Shown piece after piece: positions 7,156 to 15,430 of a stretch of 44,709 nt of DNA. How positions within the stretch are numbered: the first letter of the stretch is position 1; every line of letters starts with the position of its first letter. Under the pieces are notes generated by a model. The model was not told the origin of the DNA. It searched no databases and saw nothing but the letters and a program-made list of their open reading frames with translations. The stretch is from contig JACPVX010000077.1 of NCBI GenBank assembly GCA_016191555.1, positions 1 through 44,709 of the forward strand, in the 5' to 3' direction. Made by a program: the position numbers and the translations under genes. This DNA is from Bacteroidota bacterium (GTDB taxonomy: Bacteria; Bacteroidota; Bacteroidia; Cytophagales; Cyclobacteriaceae).

Positions 7156-7902
7156 GTGAAGTACCTACTATCAATTCTGACAATCATCCTCGCGTCATGT
7201 TCAACATCGGTTGACGGATTATGGATTGAGAAGAATCACCGAGGAATGATTAAGTTCTATGGGGATTCCGTTATTAACAATTCAAAAATAATTAATGGTC
7301 GCCTGGGTTACAGAATTACTAAAGATTCATTGACCTGGACTGGGCTAAATCCTGAATGGAATAAGGGGAAAACTGAGAAAAGCTTTAAGTATGAACTACT
7401 GGGAGACTCCTTGTATATTAGGTATGGAAAGGGAAACGTTGTAACGACTTACTTCAAAGTAAAAGATGAAAATTATATTGACTATTTCTTAAAGAGAAAC
7501 GAAATCTCTTTAGTCTTACCAAAGGTTGAAAACACCCAACAAATGTCGAAGAGCTACGAGACTCTTGACATCAAGATTGGTTTTCGCGGTAAAGCAATTG
7601 TAGTATACATCCAAGACATTGAAACAGAACATAACGAAATTGGAAAAGCTATAAGAAGGTTTGTTGACCAAGCGGACTCTATCATACCACCGGAGTTTGT
7701 TTGTCGTTTGTTTGTAGACGAAAATATTCCTTGCGAATATACAATTGGTCTATTTGACTACTTGCGACTCTACAACATAAGAAGAGTAATGTTCGTCACT
7801 AAACCCGCGAACTCGAACGAGTTTAATGACAACTTTAATGGACTAAATATTGGAATACCACAAGAGGAACTAATCATCGTGGAAGAAAAAAACGGGCAGT
7901 AA
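7156..7902 (+). CDS. Lipoprotein with ExbD-like C-terminal domain, 248 aa
   Basis: A GTG at 7156 gives MKYLLSILTIILASCSTSVDG, a clear lipoprotein signal (lipobox LASC, Cys15). Residues about 18-125 resemble a small lipocalin-like beta domain (GLWIEKNHRGMIKFYGD...). From about 135 the text LDIKIGFRGKAIVVYIQDIE, then KAIRRFVDQADSIIPPEF and RRVMFVTKP, follows the pattern of the periplasmic domain of ExbD/TolR. There is no ExbD transmembrane segment. This would be an unusual fusion of a lipid anchor with an ExbD-like fold, and I hold the second assignment loosely. It is one of the array genes. Confidence 0.65.
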   Translation: MKYLLSILTIILASCSTSVDGLWIEKNHRGMIKFYGDSVINNSKIINGRLGYRITKDSLTWTGLNPEWNKGKTEKSFKYELLGDSLYIRYGKGNVVTTYFKVKDENYIDYFLKRNEISLVLPKVENTQQMSKSYETLDIKIGFRGKAIVVYIQDIETEHNEIGKAIRRFVDQADSIIPPEFVCRLFVDENIPCEYTIGLFDYLRLYNIRRVMFVTKPANSNEFNDNFNGLNIGIPQEELIIVEEKNGQ

Positions 7903-7904
7903 CA

Positions 7905-8028
7905 AAACCAATTGCAAGTAAGCGGACTGTGGTCATTGAAGTGTGTAGTTCTTTATTTATCTTTATTTATTGGCAAAGGGCGAAGTCTTTAATGGCCTCC
8001 CAGCAATATGCCGAAAGTTTGGCGGTAA
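7905..8028 (+). repeat. Array spacer 8 (type 1 repeat)
   Basis: Positions 7932-7966 match 2654-2688 perfectly over 35 bp. A diverged 22-bp block is at 7980-8000, and a right-box-like sequence AAGTTTGGCGGTAA is at 8015-8028. The left box is too diverged to name. Confidence 0.5.
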
Positions 8029-8057
8029 TCTTTTAGAAGACCTGACTGCAATTAAAA

Positions 8058-8783
8058 ATGGCACAAATGATTTGTGGGATAGTCGTTGACTCCCTACCAA
8101 AAAGAATTGAATCTTCGACTTTAGATCAGACAAAATTAAAAACGAAATATGTTAAGGGGAAGATTAAAAACCTTAGCCCTAAAGAGTTATCAATAGCATT
8201 TAAAAATGGCAAGACGTTCATATTTCTTGACGGTATCTTCATGAAGAATATTAGTGAGGACTCTGGGCTTACAGACCTGGAGAAAGACTTAAATGATATT
8301 TTCCCTAACTCAAATATCCTGATCGCTGTGATTAATGACAGTGTGGACTTTACGGGATATAGTTACTTAATAAACGGAATAAAGATTAGGACTAAGGCGG
8401 TTGTTAAAAATCAGGAATTCCTTGATTATGGAGAATTATCCGATATTGAGCACGACATGCTTAAAGAAATCAAGCAGGTTTTTGTCGAACAACCACACAG
8501 ACTATCAATACTAAAGTTAGTTATTGGAGAAGTTCAAGGATTGGCTCTAGACAAAACCTATCTCAGGTATCGAGACACGATGTTCAAAAGGAAGAACATT
8601 GAAAAGGAATATTTCTACCTTGACGGTTCTTCGGATCAGTATTTTATCGAAAAGTACTTTAGCCGTATTGGTGACTGCAATTATATCGACCTAGAAACTT
8701 TTGAATGGACAATTTTTCAAAGACGCAAACTAAATTTTAAAAAGGATTCACTAAAGGAATTCATTTATTTAGCTCAAGGGTGA
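8058..8783 (+). CDS. Hypothetical cytoplasmic protein, 241 aa
   Basis: No signal peptide or membrane segment is visible. The sequence begins MAQMICGIVVDSL, with a hydrophobic first strand, then shows mixed alpha/beta text and several aromatic-rich stretches near the C-terminus (for example EKEYFYLDGSSDQYF). I cannot place it in a family. The type of soluble orphan protein would fit an immunity or defence accessory role, but nothing in the sequence proves that. It is the last gene of the + strand array, and the next gene is on the opposite strand. Confidence 0.6.
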   Translation: MAQMICGIVVDSLPKRIESSTLDQTKLKTKYVKGKIKNLSPKELSIAFKNGKTFIFLDGIFMKNISEDSGLTDLEKDLNDIFPNSNILIAVINDSVDFTGYSYLINGIKIRTKAVVKNQEFLDYGELSDIEHDMLKEIKQVFVEQPHRLSILKLVIGEVQGLALDKTYLRYRDTMFKRKNIEKEYFYLDGSSDQYFIEKYFSRIGDCNYIDLETFEWTIFQRRKLNFKKDSLKEFIYLAQG

Positions 8784-8864
8784 AAACTATCTATGCAGCA
8801 GCTACTTGCAATGTCTGCGGGAAGTACAAGTATATAGCTTTATCATCGTTAGTAAAAACCCCAA

Positions 8865-9929
8865 CTACAACTTTCTCCTCTGCTCTAAAATTTCGGTGGC
8901 GGCCTCTACCGCATAGTCGGCATAGCTCGTCTTGTCCGCAATGATTTTTTTTAGTTTTGAGTCCTCGTAGTTTTTATATGTCTGAAGAAACTCGCCCTTC
9001 TTTTTCTCTTTGTCTCGTTTTATTCTTTGCCTTTCCTTTTCTGATGGAATGTCCAGACTAATGGTCGGCAGAAAAAAAACCGACTCTTCTTTGTGATTAA
9101 CCTTTAATTTATTCACTAGCTCAATGGGTTCGATAACGAAAGATGTGACAATAAAAGCCTGCCCCGCTTTCGTCTTTATTCTAGCATATTTGTAATGGTT
9201 CAAGTAGCGACTACCGGGATTTTCAATTATCACAATTTCGGTGACCTCACTTTTCTTTATGTTAACTTGCTGGCCCTTTTGTTTAATGATCAATCCTTCG
9301 TTATTAAATGAAATTTCTTTACCCCAGTCATTTAAAATATATTGCACAGTCAGCATGGCTTGAGGTCCTGAAATCAGAATCATGAAGCCTACAAAATAGA
9401 TCCCTGGCAGTGCTTTTGATGTGAGTCCATTTGTTCCCAAATCAAAAATCAATATTAAGATCAATATTCCGCTCATCAGTGTTGTCACAAACAATGGATA
9501 CGCGGCTAACGTATAAACACGCTGATCATTAGTTGAAGAGGGTTTTAGGGGTTTAAGTTTAAATATCTCTCGTACCGTTCCGTCATAAAACTTTGTGACA
9601 ACGTCTTCGGTGGTCAATCCTTGTTTGTTGTTCAGCGAGTAGCTCGGTATAATTTCTTCGCCATGGTGTGTAGGAGTTAAAATCTCGATGATGAAATTAT
9701 TCTTATCTCGTGCCGAAACAATTAGCATTTCATTGTCTCTGTTCTTTATGGATATACTCGGAACAGTCGAGGTCAGGTTCTCCTTCGTTCTCTCTTCGAT
9801 CTTCGCAAATTCTCTGTCCCAAGGGAAAGCATGAATAATTTCCAGAGCCTGGTCTACATTCACCTGCCCAATTTTTTTAACCTGGTCCGGATGAAACTCT
9901 GCGTACTGCAGTTCTAACTCTAATCTCAT
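8865..9929 (-). CDS. Two-TM protein with PH-like domain, 354 aa, unknown function
   Basis: A soluble N-terminal half (about 1-145) is followed by two hydrophobic segments near 150-172 and 178-200. After these comes a YcxB/PH-like beta domain (ISFNNEGLIIKQKGQQVNIK...VTEIVIIENPG). The C-terminal tail is very basic and charged (EKERQRIKRDKEKKKGEF) and closes with SYADYAVEAATEILEQRRKL, a helix motif often seen at the end of Bacteroidota membrane proteins. The ATG at 9929 is chosen over the TTG one codon upstream. The gene converges with the last array gene. No function can be assigned. Confidence 0.65.
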   Translation of the reverse strand: MRLELELQYAEFHPDQVKKIGQVNVDQALEIIHAFPWDREFAKIEERTKENLTSTVPSISIKNRDNEMLIVSARDKNNFIIEILTPTHHGEEIIPSYSLNNKQGLTTEDVVTKFYDGTVREIFKLKPLKPSSTNDQRVYTLAAYPLFVTTLMSGILILILIFDLGTNGLTSKALPGIYFVGFMILISGPQAMLTVQYILNDWGKEISFNNEGLIIKQKGQQVNIKKSEVTEIVIIENPGSRYLNHYKYARIKTKAGQAFIVTSFVIEPIELVNKLKVNHKEESVFFLPTISLDIPSEKERQRIKRDKEKKKGEFLQTYKNYEDSKLKKIIADKTSYADYAVEAATEILEQRRKL

Positions 9930-10070
9930 CAAAATTGTTATTAAATCATATTTATGAACTTCTCCTCGCTATTCGAAACACCGTTGTCCGCATCTTCGCC
10001 AACTAATATAATAAAACTTATCCGGCTGGTTGGTCAAAATACAAAGGGCAGGATTATATATCGAAGCTCT

Positions 10071-10146
10071 AGCGGCCGGGATAGAAGCGGAAAGCCCGCA
10101 GCTACGCGCAAGTCAACTGGCGCGAGGACTTGTAGCGGATAGCCCC
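10071..10146 (+). ncRNA. Candidate structured RNA element, copy 1
   Basis: Two conserved blocks, GAAGCGGAAAGCCC (10084-10097) and GGACTTGTAGCGGATAGCC (10126-10144), are separated by 28 bases. Stems are visible: CGGG (10077-10080) with CCCG (10095-10098), and CAAGTC (10109-10114) with GACTTG (10127-10132), extended across a bulge by GCTA (10101-10104) with TAGC (10133-10136). A second, inverted copy with the same two blocks is at 20446-20577. The pattern recalls the Flavo-1-type RNA motif of Bacteroidota, a recollection I cannot confirm here. The strand is assigned only by analogy between the two copies. Confidence 0.5.
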
Positions 10147-10171
10147 ATAGCCGCCCATAAAGAAAATCAGA

Positions 10172-10417
10172 TTATTCTATTGTTTCAATTTTAAATCCGG
10201 AGCTTTTTACTGCTTCGATCACTTCTTGCTTGGAGATGCCTTGCGGATGGATGGATAAGATCTTGTCTTTTACATTGGTGTCCACCTCCCAATGTTGAAT
10301 GCCTTTGGCCGCATTGAGTGCCGGTGTGACTTTGGCCACGCAGCCGCTGCAATTGATGTTTGTTTTAAATCGGTATACTTCTTCCTGACTTGCTGGCAGT
10401 GTTGTTTCCATATTCAT
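10172..10417 (-). CDS. CopZ-like heavy-metal-associated (HMA) copper chaperone, 81 aa
   Basis: This is a single HMA domain with the metal site NCSGC at about residues 22-26 (CxxC) and typical later text (GIQHWEVDTNV, then EVIEAVKSSGFKIETIE). The domain normally carries Cu(I) to the N-terminal domain of the export ATPase in the cytoplasm. The usual Met before the first Cys (MxCxxC) is replaced by Ile-Asn. The gene lies 24 bp downstream of copA on the same strand, so the pair is very probably an operon. A second start two codons in (10411) is possible. Confidence 0.85.
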   Translation of the reverse strand: MNMETTLPASQEEVYRFKTNINCSGCVAKVTPALNAAKGIQHWEVDTNVKDKILSIHPQGISKQEVIEAVKSSGFKIETIE

Positions 10418-10441
10418 TAAATGATTGATATAAAATTCTCG

Positions 10442-12859
10442 CTACAATTTAATCCATTTTAGTCGCAGGCTATTGCTCACCACGCTCACGCTGCTCAATG
10501 CCATCGCTGCGCCTGCGATCATCGGGTTGAGCAGAAAACCATTCAGCGGAAATAAAACGCCTGCCGCGATCGGTATTCCGATGACGTTATAGATGAACGC
10601 CCAAAATAAATTTTGACGAATGGTAGCGGCTGTGCTTCTTGACAGATGGATCGCCTGTGAAATTTTAGTCAGGTCGGAAGAGATGATGGTCATCTTCGCT
10701 ACTTCCATGGCGATGTCGCTTCCTTTGCCCATGGCAATACTCACGTCTGCTTGCGCGAGTGCTGCACTGTCGTTGATGCCATCGCCCACCATGGCCACAA
10801 TCTTGCCCGAAGCCTGAAGGCTTTTAATGTAATCGGCTTTTTCTTGTGGTGAGACTTCTGCTTTGTAGTGTGTAATCCCTACTTGCTTCGCAATCGCTTG
10901 GGCGGTGGCTTCATTGTCACCGGTGAGCATCATCACCTCAATCTTCATTTGGTGAAGGAGTTGAATGGCGGCTTTCGATGTAGACTTTACCTGATCGGTT
11001 ATCGCGATGACTGCCAAGGCTTGCACGTGATTGGCAAACCAGATGATTGTCTTTGAATCGAGGCTCCATGTTTTGTCTTTCTCCAACAGTTCGGGATCTA
11101 TTTTTACGCCACGCTCGATCAACAGCTTTTTGTTTCCCACCAAAAAGACTTCGCCTGACACCATTGCTGTGGCACCCTTTCCGGGGATGCTTTGAAAATC
11201 AGTAACTGTAACACGGGCATCGCTTTGTAGGTAGTTAACAACTGCCTGTGCCAACGGATGCTCGGATTGCTTTTCGATGGCGAGCAAAATTTCTTTTTGT
11301 GATGCGCTATTGCCGAACCACATGATATCGGTGACTACGGGTTTGCCTTCTGTGATGGTGCCGGTTTTGTCGAGCACAATTGTGTTTATATTTTTTGCGC
11401 GTTCTAAACTTTCGGCATCTTTAATAAGAATACCATTCTCTGCTCCCTTGCCCACTCCTACCATGATGGCCGTGGGTGTTGCTAAACCCAAGGCACACGG
11501 GCAAGCAATGACCAGCACGGTAACTAAGGCCATCAATCCTTGTGTGATACCATTCTCACCACCGAATACCCACCAAGTTATAAAAGATAAAATAGCAATG
11601 ACGATTACCACCGGTACAAAGATTCCGGCAATCTTGTCCACCAACTTTTGCACCGGTGCTTTGCTGCCTTGTGCATTTTGCACCATGCGAATAATTTGTG
11701 CGAGCATGGTGTTGCCACCTACTTGTATAGCACGAAACTTAAAACTTCCTTTTTGGTTGATGGTGCCCGCAAATACTTTTTCATCCTCCTTTTTCATGAC
11801 GGGCACCGGCTCGCCAGTTAACATGCTTTCGTCTACATACGAGCTACCACTGATCACGACACCATCTACTGCAATTCGCTGACCGGGCTTTACGATTACG
11901 ATGTTGCCTTCTTTAATCTGTTCGATGGGCGTTTCTATTTCGATGCCTTGCTCATTGATGACAATGACCGATGTTGGCTGCAAGCCCATCAATTTCTTAA
12001 TGGCTGTCGAGGTGTTGCCCTTTGCTTTTTCTTCCAATAGTTTTCCCAACAAAATAAATGCTACGACTACCGCGGCTGCTTCAAAATACACATGTCCGTG
12101 TAGTCCGCGCTGGTGCCAAAACTGTGGCACAAGGGTATTGAACACACTGAACACGTATGCGACACCCGTACTCAGCGCCACGAGCGTATCCATATTGGCG
12201 GAGCGGTGCTTTGCTTGCTTCCAGGCGTTGATAAAAAAGTCTTTGCCAAACCATAATACAACCGGAGTAGATAAAATCCACATGATCGCGTTGGCGTAGG
12301 GCATGTCCATGAAAAACATTCCGATGATGAGCACCGGTAAAGAAAGCACCGAAGCTCCGATGGTCTTCCACTTCAGCTCGTTGAACTTCTTCGCATGAAG
12401 TGCCTCTAACGTATTCGCTTCGTTGGCAGCATTGTCAATCATTAAGTCATACCCCCCGGATTGAACGGCCGCTTGCAGGTCATGAGGTTGAATCATGTTT
12501 GGCAGATATTCTACCGAAAGCTTTTCGGTAGCGAAATTGACGGAAGCTTGCACGACACCGCTTTGTGCCTTCACGATGCTCTCCGCGCTGATGGCGCAAG
12601 AGGCGCAGCTCATTTGCAAGACGGGAAACACACTCTTGACCGAGGCCACTCCATATCCTAAATCGCGGATGGCTTTGACTGCGTTTGTTAAAACCGCAGA
12701 TTGACTCAAACCCACTACCGCGCGATGATTATTCAGTTCTACTTTGTGCGATAAAACACCCGGCACGCCTTTCAAACCATTGTCTACAATGAGCGCACAG
12801 TGCTCGCTCTCCACTCCTTCCAGCGGTATATAATATATCTTATTGATGTCGTCTGCCAT
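10442..12859 (-). CDS. copA: Copper-exporting P1B-type ATPase (CopA), 805 aa
   Basis: The protein pumps Cu(I) out of the cytoplasm using ATP. Two HMA domains open it. The first (about residues 8-75) has lost its CxxC (SEHC only). The second keeps MSCASC near residue 83. The membrane part carries CPC at residues 453-455, which is the copper site of the P1B-1 class. The phosphorylation motif DKTGT starts at Asp497. The actuator TGE (MLTGEPVP), TGDN and GDGINDS motifs are present, and the C-terminal MALSSVSVVSNSLRLK is typical of CopA. The gene is full length and is followed by the HMA chaperone. No copper regulator gene is adjacent. Confidence 0.95.
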   Translation of the reverse strand: MADDINKIYYIPLEGVESEHCALIVDNGLKGVPGVLSHKVELNNHRAVVGLSQSAVLTNAVKAIRDLGYGVASVKSVFPVLQMSCASCAISAESIVKAQSGVVQASVNFATEKLSVEYLPNMIQPHDLQAAVQSGGYDLMIDNAANEANTLEALHAKKFNELKWKTIGASVLSLPVLIIGMFFMDMPYANAIMWILSTPVVLWFGKDFFINAWKQAKHRSANMDTLVALSTGVAYVFSVFNTLVPQFWHQRGLHGHVYFEAAAVVVAFILLGKLLEEKAKGNTSTAIKKLMGLQPTSVIVINEQGIEIETPIEQIKEGNIVIVKPGQRIAVDGVVISGSSYVDESMLTGEPVPVMKKEDEKVFAGTINQKGSFKFRAIQVGGNTMLAQIIRMVQNAQGSKAPVQKLVDKIAGIFVPVVIVIAILSFITWWVFGGENGITQGLMALVTVLVIACPCALGLATPTAIMVGVGKGAENGILIKDAESLERAKNINTIVLDKTGTITEGKPVVTDIMWFGNSASQKEILLAIEKQSEHPLAQAVVNYLQSDARVTVTDFQSIPGKGATAMVSGEVFLVGNKKLLIERGVKIDPELLEKDKTWSLDSKTIIWFANHVQALAVIAITDQVKSTSKAAIQLLHQMKIEVMMLTGDNEATAQAIAKQVGITHYKAEVSPQEKADYIKSLQASGKIVAMVGDGINDSAALAQADVSIAMGKGSDIAMEVAKMTIISSDLTKISQAIHLSRSTAATIRQNLFWAFIYNVIGIPIAAGVLFPLNGFLLNPMIAGAAMALSSVSVVSNSLRLKWIKL

Positions 12860-12913
12860 GGGGGTCCGTTAATTCGAGGTAAAGTTGCCAATAAATGAAT
12901 CAACAAGCATTAC

Positions 12914-12922
12914 ACTATTAGT
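12914..12922. promoter_or_regulatory. Palindrome ACTATTAGT upstream of copA, possible operator
   Basis: ACTA-T-TAGT is a perfect 9-base palindrome about 55 bases upstream of the copA start, within AT-rich flanks (ATTAC...GTAAT). Copper-export genes are commonly controlled from such sites by CopY/BlaI- or CueR-type repressors or activators, but none of these is encoded nearby. A chance palindrome of this length is quite possible. Confidence 0.25.
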
Positions 12923-13057
12923 AATATAACAATTAGGATTCAGGTAGGGTTCCAAGGACACCGAAGCTTTTGAGTACCGGAATTGATTTTATGGTAATCG
13001 GGGCAGAAGTCTATGGAGATAAGAGAGACCTGGGACAGAGTGAGTGATTTTGCATTT

Positions 13058-13699
13058 TTATGTCATCAAGAGAACGAGCGCAACTATTGGTACTATCAAG
13101 ATCAAAAATCCAGTCACGATACTTGCAATTGATTTAGCCACTGAAAATCGTTGCACTTGGGAAACTGTAGCTACCAGCAACACTATTTGCCAAACGACAA
13201 GCGCAAGTTCAAGGATTCCGTAAACCCAAACCGAAATTGTCAAAAAGTCACTACCATCAATATTTGGAGTCTCACTGGTGAACAATTCTTCTTCAAACAG
13301 AACGTATCCAATTATTGCCAAAATGAGCCCTGCAACCATTGGTAACATTGACCAGGCAAACGCAGTTTGTGTTTTTCTAAAGTTTCCTTTTCCGCCAAAC
13401 CATGAAGCACAAAAATCAATTGCCCAAATCCAGATATTATAAGTTAGAAGTCCTCCAAATCCACTTACAAAAAGTGTCATGGTTAATATGGTACCAACAC
13501 TTATTTTGTCTCCCAATTCCTTTACTTCCGCTTGTCTAATTCCGAAACAAACGCCACCCAGGTAAATCAAGACTACCGTTGTCAACAGGCTTGAATTGTT
13601 TTCTATTATCCAATCTATTGTCTGACGTGGTCGACTCCATATGTCAATCCACGGGTTTACTTCTTCTATGTCGCCCGTTGTTTGTTCCAGATCACTCAT
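13058..13699 (-). CDS. Yip1-domain-like integral membrane protein, 213 aa
   Basis: A short hydrophilic N-terminus (about residues 1-38, with NPWIDIWSRPRQTIDWII) is followed by about five hydrophobic segments that occupy the rest of the protein. The WxRPRxTI entry motif and the repeated Gly-rich helices match the Yip1/YIPF-like family as found in bacteria, whose role is unknown. The frame extends 16 codons further to 13747, but that part has no leader character. ATG 13699 begins MSDLEQ and is the more natural start. The downstream side (12860-13057) shows no gene. Confidence 0.7.
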   Translation of the reverse strand: MSDLEQTTGDIEEVNPWIDIWSRPRQTIDWIIENNSSLLTTVVLIYLGGVCFGIRQAEVKELGDKISVGTILTMTLFVSGFGGLLTYNIWIWAIDFCASWFGGKGNFRKTQTAFAWSMLPMVAGLILAIIGYVLFEEELFTSETPNIDGSDFLTISVWVYGILELALVVWQIVLLVATVSQVQRFSVAKSIASIVTGFLILIVPIVALVLLMT

Positions 13700-13848
13700 A
13701 TTATAGATAATATTAGCCTCAGCAGAGCCTCTCTTCAGACTCTGCAATAATTCAAATATAATGAAGCAGTTGGAATTATTATTTACTGGAGAGTCTGGTA
13801 CAGGAGGCTTGGGCCAAAAGATCGTTCGCTAAATATCTAATTGCCAAA

Positions 13849-14178
13849 TCAACTGTCCAATATCTCAGACTGTTCTAACACTATGTAAAAAATGACTCCA
13901 ACGAGGCCAATAATGATATTAGAAATCATTTTTTCTTTATCCGTTGTCCAAACTCGCTGTTTCATTGTCATATACGTCAAAACGAGTAATGGCAATAAGG
14001 TGGGCAAATGTCGAACGAGAAATAAGTCGTAAGTTTTCTCTGATTGAAGTGAGCCTTGCGCACTCTCTCCAAATATTCCGAAAACTAACGTGTAGAGGGT
14101 TACATATCTAATTACCCAAAAAACGGGTATCAAGATAGTCGTAGTTACTATCGTCCTAATTGTTATCCTTCGTGTCAT
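13849..14178 (-). CDS. Small membrane protein, 109 aa, unknown
   Basis: Three hydrophobic segments can be seen: about residues 8-36, 57-71 and 82-103 of the form starting MTRRIT. The start at 14178 is preceded by a strong Shine-Dalgarno-like sequence (GAGGAGAAAG, directly upstream), which is unusual in this window and decides it over the ATG five codons earlier. I do not recognise the family. It is one of a run of small envelope genes on the - strand. Confidence 0.6.
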   Translation of the reverse strand: MTRRITIRTIVTTTILIPVFWVIRYVTLYTLVFGIFGESAQGSLQSEKTYDLFLVRHLPTLLPLLVLTYMTMKQRVWTTDKEKMISNIIIGLVGVIFYIVLEQSEILDS

Positions 14179-14195
14179 CTTTCTCCTCTGCAATT

Positions 14196-14230
14196 AACCT
14201 TCGAAGCGTTTCGCTTCGAAGCTTGCGGTT
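14196..14230. other. Perfect 9-bp hairpin between two small genes
   Basis: TTCGAAGCG (14200-14208) and CGCTTCGAA (14212-14220) are perfectly complementary around a TTT loop. The flanking AACC (14196-14199) and GGTT (14227-14230) extend the symmetry. It follows the stop of the gene at 14239-14661 in the - direction but has no U-run, so it is not a canonical intrinsic terminator. It may limit read-through or stabilise a transcript end. Confidence 0.45.
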
Positions 14231-14238
14231 ATAAATAT

Positions 14239-14661
14239 TCAGTTGCTATTTTCTCTGTTCAACAGTTCTCTAATTTCAGGTAAAATGCCGTAATAGAAAA
14301 TCATAGATATAAGAAACAAGCAAATCAATATAGTTGCTAGTATTTCGTTCTCTGTCGAATCATTGTAATCATCATTTGAAAATATCACGTGCCCTTCGGA
14401 ATCAATTTTTACACCGATGGTGTCTTGCTTAGATAGCTCAAAACATTCTTCCAGAGATATATAAATGCTTTCAATAAAAGTACCTTCACCAGCCTGGAAT
14501 TTTATAACTTTCCTCTTACCATAGCAATCTAATTCAATAATCTTAGCTTCTATAACATTCGTGGATTTGCGTAATTCCAGTTTGCTTAGATCCTGCTCGC
14601 TCACTTTGTAACCCCAAAGAGCAATTAATAATATTGTAACAATCGGCAACGCGGTTCTCAT
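14239..14661 (-). CDS. Hypothetical protein with N- and C-terminal membrane segments, 140 aa
   Basis: A hydrophobic N-terminus (about residues 4-16, LPIVTILLIALWGY) and a C-terminal segment (about 108-127) bracket a beta-rich extracytoplasmic domain with one Cys pair (LDCYGKRK and LEECFEL). The family is not recognised. It is separated by 60 bp from the neighbouring hairpin-flanked gene and reads in the same direction as the TPR protein upstream. Confidence 0.55.
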   Translation of the reverse strand: MRTALPIVTILLIALWGYKVSEQDLSKLELRKSTNVIEAKIIELDCYGKRKVIKFQAGEGTFIESIYISLEECFELSKQDTIGVKIDSEGHVIFSNDDYNDSTENEILATILICLFLISMIFYYGILPEIRELLNRENSN

Positions 14662-14723
14662 ATCTTGGTTTCGTAATTTCTTACAAAAGCGATTAATAAA
14701 ATGTTCTTTAATTTAACATCAAG

Positions 14724-15395
14724 TTACATCTTACCTTTCCTCTCAGCAATCGCAATAAAAAACACGATCTCCGGTTTACCAGTAAGTCTTTTGCATTCTT
14801 GATAGTCAGAAATTGCTTTCTTATATTTTCCGGTCTGGTCATAAACAAAACCTCGTAGGAGCAGCCCTTTTACATTATATCGATCTGACTTCAAAATTCT
14901 GCCTAAATCTCTTCTCGCAAGTTTAAACTGCTTTATCTTGTAATAACTCATTGCTCTATCAAACAAAATATCCTCGCTGCTGGTGACTGCCAATTGCTTG
15001 CTCTTTTCAGCTATGTTTAGTTTTTCTTTATCAATGTCCGCAGTTTGAAACATCTCTTTCTTAAGGTTCTCTATAAAATAAAAGAAAGGATCGCATCGAT
15101 GAATCATTAAAGACTGGGTCCTTAATCCAATTGTCTTTCCGAACTCCACTCCTTTCTGATAATCTGACTCGCCTTGTATGGTATCCTTAATCTTCACCAA
15201 TTCTGGCTCGAATTGTTCAATTATCCGAACAAAGCACTCATCAATAAACTTTTCGAAGATTACATTCTTTGCAAGTGATGGATCTATCTGCTTAAAGCAC
15301 CCACATGCTTCATCAGTCATTCTTTCTTCTAATGTTTGAGCATTTAATGATGCTGACATCAAAAGTATTGATATAACAGGTATTATTCGTTTCAT
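14724..15395 (-). CDS. Secreted TPR-containing protein, 223 aa
   Basis: A signal peptide (MKRIIPVISILLMSASLNAQ) is followed by a four-Cys helical domain (about 25-105, with EACGCFKQID, FIDECFV and MIHRCDPFF). A C-terminal TPR-like part follows (about 140-222, with AMSYYKIKQFKLARRDLGRIL, then RGFVYDQTGKYKKAISDYQECKRL). The helical CxC...C domain is common in secreted Bacteroidota proteins. TPRs mediate protein contacts in the periplasm, and the partner is unknown. It is probably co-transcribed with the microgene 35 bp upstream. Confidence 0.7.
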   Translation of the reverse strand: MKRIIPVISILLMSASLNAQTLEERMTDEACGCFKQIDPSLAKNVIFEKFIDECFVRIIEQFEPELVKIKDTIQGESDYQKGVEFGKTIGLRTQSLMIHRCDPFFYFIENLKKEMFQTADIDKEKLNIAEKSKQLAVTSSEDILFDRAMSYYKIKQFKLARRDLGRILKSDRYNVKGLLLRGFVYDQTGKYKKAISDYQECKRLTGKPEIVFFIAIAERKGKM

Positions 15396-15430
15396 TATTT
15401 TCTCTTGAATTGAGATCTCCTATCGTCTAA

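Noticed and set aside
9954..10142. A 62-codon + strand frame between two genes
   Set aside because: It overlaps the candidate RNA element and has Arg/Ser-rich text with no family resemblance.
11277..12704. Several long open frames on the + strand inside copA
   Set aside because: They lie antisense to a clear full-length P-type ATPase, have no family text and no start signals, and follow from its codon pattern.
13761..13832. Short + strand frame with GESGTGGLGQKIVR text, reminiscent of a kinase G2 box
   Set aside because: It is only 23 codons with no neighbouring kinase sequence, so I cannot support a gene or a fragment.
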